Assembly: GCF_032164335.1 (NCBI RefSeq)
Contig: NZ_CP134152.1
Location: 868,001-932,000 of the forward strand
Direction of reading: 5' to 3'
Source: Winslowiella toletana
GTDB taxonomy: Bacteria; Pseudomonadota; Gammaproteobacteria; Enterobacterales; Enterobacteriaceae
DNA: 64,000 bases
Both the position numbers and the translations under genes were made by a program. The notes beneath the pieces are model-generated. The model made no database searches. It was not told where the DNA came from and saw only the letters and a program-made list of their open reading frames with translations. Of this stretch, positions 58,690 to 64,000 are shown piece after piece. Each line of letters opens with the position of its first letter. Position 1 is the stretch's first letter.

Positions 58690-59268
58690 ATGCAGTTGCA
58701 AGATGGCTGGATAGTCGGTGTAAAACAGGTGCCATCGCCACATTTTAATTCGCGTCCGGCAGATGAAGAACCTTCGCTGCTGGTGGTACACAATATCAGT
58801 TTGCCGCCCGGTGAGTTTGGTGGCCCGTATATTGATGCGTTGTTTACCGGTCAGCTTGATGCCAGTGCACATCCCTTTTTCGCCGGAATTGCTCAGCTGC
58901 GCGTTTCGGCGCACTGCCTGATCCGCCGCGACGGAGAAATCGTGCAGTATGTTCCTTTCCATTTGCGCGCCTGGCATGCGGGAATTTCGCGCTGGCAGGG
59001 GCGTGAAAACTGCAACGACTTCTCCGTCGGTGTTGAGCTGGAAGGGACTGACATTCTGCCGTATACCGATGCGCAGTATCAGGCGTTGCAACAGATAACG
59101 GCGTTGCTGATGCAGCACTATCCGCTGACCGTAGAGCGCATTACCGGGCACAGCGACATCGCCCCCGAACGTAAAACCGATCCCGGACCGGCATTCGACT
59201 GGGAATTATTCCGTCACGGGCTAAGCCATCAGTCCAGGAACGCCATTTCGAAGGAGCGCAATGCATGA
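58690..59268 (+). CDS. ampD: 1,6-anhydro-MurNAc-L-alanine amidase AmpD
   Basis: Cytoplasmic zinc amidase of cell-wall recycling. Its loss derepresses ampC in strains that carry ampR. The ATG at 58690 (GGAGGGAAGGG upstream) gives 192 residues (183 in E. coli), with a slightly longer tail. Zinc and catalytic residues are visible in VVHNIS (His near 34), VGVELEG (Glu near 116), GHSDIAP (His near 155) and KTDPGP (Asp near 165). It overlaps ampE by 4 bp. Confidence 0.96.
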   Translation: MQLQDGWIVGVKQVPSPHFNSRPADEEPSLLVVHNISLPPGEFGGPYIDALFTGQLDASAHPFFAGIAQLRVSAHCLIRRDGEIVQYVPFHLRAWHAGISRWQGRENCNDFSVGVELEGTDILPYTDAQYQALQQITALLMQHYPLTVERITGHSDIAPERKTDPGPAFDWELFRHGLSHQSRNAISKERNA

Positions 59269-60119
59269 CCTTATTTAGCCTGTTGCTGGTGTTAGGTTGG
59301 GAAAGATTATTCAAGTCAGGCGAACACTGGCAGTTGGATCATCGTCTGGAGCCGTTGTTTCGCGGGCGTCAGCGTTTTTCGCTGCTGCGCACGCTAATGA
59401 TGATGCTGCTGGTGATGGCGGCAGTCCTGGTGATTCTCATCGCGTTGAAAGGATTGTTTTTCGGCGTGGTGCAGCTGATTTTCTGGATTTTGATTGGCCT
59501 GCTGTGTATCGGTGCTGGGTCGGTAAGGCTGCACTATCACGCTTATCTGAAAGCAGCCAGCCACAATGACAGCCATGCACGTGATGCGATGGCGGAAGAG
59601 CTGACGCTGATTCACGGCGTGCCGGTTGACTGTAGTGAAGGTGAATTTCTGCGTGAACTGCAGAATGCGCTGCTGTGGATTAACTTCCGTTTCTATCTGG
59701 CTCCGCTGTTCTGGTTTGTAGTCGGCGGCGCGTATGGCCCGGTATTGCTGGTGGGCTATGCGTTTCTGCGCGGCTGGCAAAGCTGGCTGGCGCGGCACCA
59801 TTCGCCGCTGGAGCGCTCGCAGTCCGGCATTGATGCGATTCTGCATTGGGTTGACTGGATTCCGGTGCGCCTCGCCGGGGTAGCCTATGCGCTGTTGGGC
59901 CACGGTGAGCGCGCGTTACCGGCATGGTTCGCTTCGCTTGGCGATCGCCACAGTTCACAATATCAGGTGCTGACCCGCCTGGCACAGTTCTCGCTGGCAC
60001 GCGATCCGCACCTGGATAAAGTTGAGACACCGCGCGTGGCGGTGGCTCTGGCGAAGAAAGTTTCATTAGTGATTGTGGTGGTGGTCGCCATTCTGACTAT
60101 CTATGGCGCGCTGGTGTAA
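59265..60119 (+). CDS. ampE: Inner membrane protein AmpE
   Basis: Integral membrane protein of unknown mechanism, co-transcribed with ampD. The 284 residues match E. coli. It opens [22 protein letters not shown], and about four membrane segments are seen (near 45-85, 140-165 and the C-terminus). Its TAA abuts the stop of the convergent glycosidase with no base between them. Confidence 0.94.
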   Translation: MTLFSLLLVLGWERLFKSGEHWQLDHRLEPLFRGRQRFSLLRTLMMMLLVMAAVLVILIALKGLFFGVVQLIFWILIGLLCIGAGSVRLHYHAYLKAASHNDSHARDAMAEELTLIHGVPVDCSEGEFLRELQNALLWINFRFYLAPLFWFVVGGAYGPVLLVGYAFLRGWQSWLARHHSPLERSQSGIDAILHWVDWIPVRLAGVAYALLGHGERALPAWFASLGDRHSSQYQVLTRLAQFSLARDPHLDKVETPRVAVALAKKVSLVIVVVVAILTIYGALV

Positions 60120-61070
60120 TCACTGTTCCGCAGGCGGCACGCCGAACTCCGGCATGCCGTTCTGATCCCAGCTAAAGCGCTTAATACGCGTATGGCGGTT
60201 TGGGTCCCACAACGGATCGCCTTCAATTTCCGTATAATTACGCGCGTGATACACCAGCAGATCTTCGCCATTTTCGTCGACGGTAAAGCAGTTGTGACCG
60301 GGGCCATACTGGCGATGTTCCCAGTGAGTGGTAAATACCGGCCGCGCCGATTTTGACCAGTTGGCAGCCTGCATCGGATCGGCATCGGCATCTATCCACA
60401 ACAAGCCCATACAATAGTTTTCATCAGTAGCGCTGGCAGAATAGCTGACGAACAGTTTGTCGCCATGGCGGATCACCGCCGGGCCTTCATTAACGCTAAA
60501 ACCGGCACACTCCCACTGGTACTGCGGACGGCTGAGCATCACCGGCGGAGTTTTTAACGTCCAGGGATTTTCCAGCTCGGCTAAGTACAGGTTGGAGTTG
60601 CCGGGAATCGCCGGATCTTTCTGTGCCCATAAATACCAGTTTTTCCCCTGATGCTGAAAGGCGGTTGCGTCCAGCGCAAAGCTGTCGATTGGCGTTTGGA
60701 TCTGACCGCGCTCCTGCCAGCTGCCATTGAGCGGGTCGGCATCGCGACACTCGAGGGCAAACATGCGGTGCTGAAACAGGCCGTCTTTAATCGCCCGCTC
60801 TGGTGCAGCAGCGAAGTAGATCATCCAGCTGTCGTCAATCAGGTGCAGCTCTGGTGCCCAGATCAGCTCGCTCATTGGGCCGCTGTCCGGTTTGCGCCAC
60901 ACCACCACCGGCGTGGCGTCGCGCAGACCGGTCAGAGTGCTGGCGCGGCGGATTTCCAGCCGATCGTATTCCGGCACCGAAGCGATAAAGTAGTAGTGAT
61001 GGTTATGGCGCAGAATAAAAGGATCAGCGCGCTGTTCAATTAGCGGATTGGGCCAGCTCTGGTTACTCAT
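60120..61070 (-). CDS. Glycoside hydrolase family 43 (arabinofuranosidase/xylosidase-like)
   Basis: The 316 residues form a five-bladed-propeller GH43 enzyme, probably acting on alpha-L-arabinofuranosyl or beta-xylosyl oligosaccharides. The three catalytic acids are visible as D16 in RADPF, D134 in LDATAF and E195 in NEGPAV. No signal peptide is seen, so it works in the cytoplasm on imported oligosaccharides. Its ATG overlaps the transporter stop (TAATG), so the two are translationally coupled. It is absent from the E. coli ampE-aroP interval. Confidence 0.88.
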   Translation of the reverse strand: MSNQSWPNPLIEQRADPFILRHNHHYYFIASVPEYDRLEIRRASTLTGLRDATPVVVWRKPDSGPMSELIWAPELHLIDDSWMIYFAAAPERAIKDGLFQHRMFALECRDADPLNGSWQERGQIQTPIDSFALDATAFQHQGKNWYLWAQKDPAIPGNSNLYLAELENPWTLKTPPVMLSRPQYQWECAGFSVNEGPAVIRHGDKLFVSYSASATDENYCMGLLWIDADADPMQAANWSKSARPVFTTHWEHRQYGPGHNCFTVDENGEDLLVYHARNYTEIEGDPLWDPNRHTRIKRFSWDQNGMPEFGVPPAEQ

Positions 61071-62482
61071 TACGCCACTCCTTCTGGTTTTATCTCAATG
61101 GACTTTTCATCGCGATACTCGCTGAGTTCGCGATAGTTTTCACGCCGCTTTGCGAGATCGATCTGGATGGTTTGCATCAGCTGACGGTCAACTTTCATCA
61201 GGCGAACTACGCCAGCAGTAATCAGATATCCGACGCCAGGAATTACGGTGAACAGCAGCATAATACCGTTAATGGCGCTTGCGCTTTGCTGCTTCGCACC
61301 GGCGTCATAGCCGTACCACGACAGCAGGAAGCCCACCATCGCGCCAGCAACGGCCAGCCCGACCTTAAGAAAGAACAGATTGCCGGAGAAACTGATGCCG
61401 GTAATGCGTTTTCCGGTTTTCCACTCGCCGTAATCGTCGACGTCAGCCATCAGTGACCAGTGCAGCGGCGAGGGGATTTGATGGAAGATATTCAGCAGGA
61501 AGTACATCACGACAATCAGCACCGTAGCCTGCGGATCGAGGAAGTAAAAGCCGCTGGAGAAAATGGCCAGCACGATGTTGGTCCAGAAAAACACCTTCAG
61601 TTTGCACCAGCGGTCAGTCAGCACTTTTGCCAGCGTGCTGCCGATCATCATGCCCACGACGCCAAGGCTGATAAACAGCGTGGCAAAGCTGGTGGATTGT
61701 TGCATCACCCAGATAACGTAATACATGGTGGCCGCCATACGGATAAATCCGGGGCAGACATTGCATAAGGTCAGCAGCAAAATGCGCACCCACTGATCGT
61801 TTTTCCACACGTCCTTCAGGTCGGCTTTCAGCTGGTCATTACTCGGCACTGCCGGCTTAATGCGCTCGCGCACCGTGGCAAAGCAGAACAGAAACATGCA
61901 CAGACCAATAATCGCCATTACGCCCATCGCCATTTGATAGCCGCGGGCTTTATCCTCTCCGCCAAACCATTCGGCCAGCGGCAGCAGCGAAAGCGACAGA
62001 ATCAGCGTGGCGATGCCAACCATAACAAAGCGGTAAGACTGGCAAGAGACGCGTTCGCCGGGATCGTTAGTGATGACGCCGCCCAGTGAACAGTAAGGGA
62101 TATTAATGGCGGTATAGGCCAGCGACATCAGGAAGTAGGTCACAAAGGCGTAGATGACCTTGCTCTCATAACTCCAGTCCGGCGTGGTAAACATCAGCAC
62201 CGCGAACAGCACGTACGGCAGTGAAACCCACAGTAACCATGGCCGAAACCGTCCCCAGCGGCTGCGGGTTCGATCGGCAATCGCCCCCATAATCGGATCG
62301 GTGACCGCATCCAGCACCCTGACCGACAGCAGCAGCACCCCAACCAGAGCCGGAGCCAGACCGAAGACATCGGTATAGAAGTAGCTTAAAAACAACATGA
62401 TGGCGCCACCAATCATATTGCAGCCTGCATCACCCATGCCGTAACCGATTTTTTCTTTAATCGAAAGCGCTGTTGCCTTCAT
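61070..62482 (-). CDS. GPH-family (YicJ/XynP-like) glycoside transporter
   Basis: Glycoside-pentoside-hexuronide cation symporter. The ATG at 62480-62482 with GGGAG upstream is preferred to a GTG 15 bp earlier, giving 470 residues. It shows about 12 membrane segments and the GPH motifs SIKEKIGYGMGD, DAVTDPIMGAIADRTRSRWGRFRPW and WSLMADVDDYGEWKTGKRITG. It is close in form to E. coli YicJ. It feeds oligosaccharides to the coupled GH43 enzyme. Confidence 0.9.
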   Translation of the reverse strand: MKATALSIKEKIGYGMGDAGCNMIGGAIMLFLSYFYTDVFGLAPALVGVLLLSVRVLDAVTDPIMGAIADRTRSRWGRFRPWLLWVSLPYVLFAVLMFTTPDWSYESKVIYAFVTYFLMSLAYTAINIPYCSLGGVITNDPGERVSCQSYRFVMVGIATLILSLSLLPLAEWFGGEDKARGYQMAMGVMAIIGLCMFLFCFATVRERIKPAVPSNDQLKADLKDVWKNDQWVRILLLTLCNVCPGFIRMAATMYYVIWVMQQSTSFATLFISLGVVGMMIGSTLAKVLTDRWCKLKVFFWTNIVLAIFSSGFYFLDPQATVLIVVMYFLLNIFHQIPSPLHWSLMADVDDYGEWKTGKRITGISFSGNLFFLKVGLAVAGAMVGFLLSWYGYDAGAKQQSASAINGIMLLFTVIPGVGYLITAGVVRLMKVDRQLMQTIQIDLAKRRENYRELSEYRDEKSIEIKPEGVA

Positions 62483-62520
62483 CGTCTGTTCTCCCACCCC
62501 TGGACAGTAGCCTGCGTTGA

Positions 62521-62547
62521 GAACACATTATTAATGGTTATGTGTTC
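62521..62547. promoter_or_regulatory. Palindromic operator candidate upstream of the GPH/GH43 operon
   Basis: GAACACAT-N11-ATGTGTTC is a perfect 8-bp inverted repeat 39 bp upstream of the transporter ATG. The size suits a dimeric regulator. No regulator gene is adjacent. A weaker CRP-like match (TGTGA-N6-TAACA, 62604-62619) lies further upstream. Confidence 0.5.
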
Positions 62548-62647
62548 GCAACTGCAGCAGTAAACCGTCGCGCAGATGGACAAATTGACTGTAGGAGAGA
62601 AAGTGTGAGGAAGTTAACAATGGTCGCGGCAGGGAAATCATGGATAA

Positions 62648-62666
62648 GGGCGGCGATAAGCCGCCC
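62648..62666 (-). terminator. Hairpin downstream of aroP
   Basis: GGGCGGC-N5-GCCGCCC is a 7-bp GC stem ending 7 bp past the aroP stop on the minus strand. Only a weak T-rich stretch follows. Confidence 0.5.
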
Positions 62667-62673
62667 CGACGTT

Positions 62674-64000
62674 TTATGCTTTTTGCGTTTTCTTCTTAAT
62701 CGCGTAGCCGATTGCCAGTACCAGCACCCAGACCGGAATTAACCAGACGGAAATGGCCATCGACGGCGTCATCGCCATAATCACCAGAATACCGACCATA
62801 AATGCCAGGCAGACCCAGTTACCCAGTGGATAGAACAGGGCTCTGAAACGCGTAGTGACACCCTGCTGATCTTTCTTACGACGGAACTTCAGGTGCGCCA
62901 GGCTAATCATTGCCCAGTTAATCACCAGCGCGGAGACGACCAGCGACATCAGAATGCCAAAGGCTTCACCCGGCATCAGGTAGTTGACCAGAACACAGAT
63001 AGCGGTCGCCAGTGCCGATACGCCAATCGCAATGATTGGAACACCGCGCGCGTCGACTTTCAGCAGCGCTTTTGGACCATTGCCTTGCTTCGCCAGGCCG
63101 TAAAGCATACGGCTGTTGCTGTATACGCAGCTGTTATAGACCGACAGTGCCGCCGTCAGAATCACCACGTTCAGCGCGTTCGCCACCAGGCTGTCGCCAA
63201 GATCGTGAAAAATCATTACGAACGGGCTACCGCCTTCTACCACTTTGGTCCACGGATAGAGCGAAAGCAGTACCGCCAGCGAGCCGATATAGAAAATCAG
63301 GATGCGATAGATCACCTGATTGGTCGCTTTAGGAATACTTCTTTCCGGATCGTCAGCTTCAGCAGCAGTAATCCCTACCAGTTCCAGCCCGCCGAAGGAG
63401 AACATGATCACCGCCATCGCCATAACCAGCCCGGAGACGCCATTCGGGAAGAAGCCGCCAATATCCCAGATATTGCTGACATGTGCTTCCGGCCCCCCCT
63501 TGCCGCTGAACAGCAACCAGCAGCCGAAGACAATCATGCCGATCACCGCGACCACTTTGATAATTGAGAACCAGAATTCCATTTCGCCATAGACTTTGAC
63601 GTTGGAGAGGTTAATCGCGTTGATCAGTAAGAAGAACACCGCGGCAGAGACCCAGGTCGGGATTTCCGGCCACCAGTACTGCACATAGATGCCAACGGCG
63701 GTCAGCTCGGCCATCGCCACCAGCACGTAAAGCACCCAATAGTTCCATCCGGAAGCAAAGCCTGCGAAGTCACCCCAGTATTTGTAAGCGAAGTGACTGA
63801 ATGAACCGGCAACCGGCTCTTCGACCACCATTTCGCCCAGCTGACGCATAATCATAAAGGCGATAAAGCCGCCAATGGCGTAGCCCAGCAAGACGGATGG
63901 GCCAGCCATCTTAATCGTCTGTGCAATACCCAGAAACAGGCCCGTCCCGACTGCGCCACCCAATGCGATTAGCTGAATATGGCGATTTTTCAATCCCCGC
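62674..64000 (-). CDS. aroP: Aromatic amino acid transporter AroP, 5' end outside window
   Basis: APC-family proton symporter for Phe, Tyr and Trp. The frame stays open to the right edge (RGLKNRHIQLIALGGAVGTG). The TTG at 63991-63993 is an internal leucine and not the start, and about 12 N-terminal residues are missing. About 12 membrane helices and the AEADDPERSIPKATNQVIYRI-type loop (given in part) match E. coli AroP better than PheP. In E. coli aroP directly follows ampE. Confidence 0.93.
   Translation of the reverse strand, partial: RGLKNRHIQLIALGGAVGTGLFLGIAQTIKMAGPSVLLGYAIGGFIAFMIMRQLGEMVVEEPVAGSFSHFAYKYWGDFAGFASGWNYWVLYVLVAMAELTAVGIYVQYWWPEIPTWVSAAVFFLLINAINLSNVKVYGEMEFWFSIIKVVAVIGMIVFGCWLLFSGKGGPEAHVSNIWDIGGFFPNGVSGLVMAMAVIMFSFGGLELVGITAAEADDPERSIPKATNQVIYRILIFYIGSLAVLLSLYPWTKVVEGGSPFVMIFHDLGDSLVANALNVVILTAALSVYNSCVYSNSRMLYGLAKQGNGPKALLKVDARGVPIIAIGVSALATAICVLVNYLMPGEAFGILMSLVVSALVINWAMISLAHLKFRRKKDQQGVTTRFRALFYPLGNWVCLAFMVGILVIMAMTPSMAISVWLIPVWVLVLAIGYAIKKKTQKA

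Noticed and set aside
62604-62619. CRP-like site upstream of the GPH/GH43 operon
   Set aside because: One half-site matches TGTGA but the other is TAACA in place of TCACA. It is too weak to list as a feature.
63991-63993. TTG as the aroP start codon
   Set aside because: It codes the leucine in RGLKNRHIQ, an internal position of AroP. The frame stays open to the window edge.

Overview
The window is chromosomal DNA from a gamma-proteobacterium of the order Enterobacterales. Gene order follows the Escherichia coli backbone from rapA to aroP almost without a break, and the proteins are close to the E. coli ones I remember in length and sequence. Three accessory insertions and the lack of leuO point to a genus outside Escherichia/Salmonella. 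An Erwinia/Pantoea/Mixta-type organism (Erwiniaceae) is my best guess, from memory of gene families and not from a search.

Layout. (1) 1-4153, minus strand: 5' part of rapA (runs off the left edge) and polB with a LexA-like box. (2) 4232-11127, plus strand: a type VI secretion (T6SS) spike and adaptor cassette of VgrG, DUF2169-pentapeptide protein, pentapeptide protein, DUF3540 protein and DUF4150 PAAR-like tip. It lies behind a perfect 7-1-7 Fur-box palindrome and sits exactly where E. coli carries araBAD-araC. (3) 11241-18589: yabI (DedA family), thiBPQ with a TPP riboswitch, sgrR, the small RNA SgrS, and setA. (4) 18651-23573: leuABCD with the leuL attenuator. A 763-bp stretch follows in which leuO is missing, then ilvIH and cra. 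(5) 28190-46111: the division and cell-wall cluster mraZ-rsmH-ftsL-ftsI-murE-murF-mraY-murD-ftsW-murG-murC-ddlB-ftsQ-ftsA-ftsZ-lpxC, preceded by the mra promoter and five 10-bp-phased MraZ boxes. (6) 46404-57243: secM-secA-mutT, yacG-zapD-coaE, guaC, the type IV pilin operon ppdD-hofB-hofC, and nadC. (7) 57431-64000: a D-amino-acid deaminase/aldolase-like PLP gene inserted between nadC and ampD, then ampDE, a GH43 glycosidase plus GPH-family sugar transporter operon inserted between ampE and aroP, and the start-less 3' part of aroP.

How it works together. Most of the window is housekeeping. The dcw genes overlap or abut and build and position the septum while making lipid II. leu and ilv genes make branched-chain amino acids under attenuation and probably Lrp control. 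thiBPQ import thiamine under riboswitch control. SgrR, SgrS and SetA answer sugar-phosphate stress. The accessory parts are the T6SS cassette, which has no recognisable toxin or immunity gene, the GH43/GPH operon with a palindromic operator but no adjacent regulator, and the PLP enzyme. The most unusual signal is the Fur-box-controlled, toxin-less T6SS adaptor cassette at the ara locus. Several starts were moved inward from the longest reading frame using ribosome-binding sites and family lengths.
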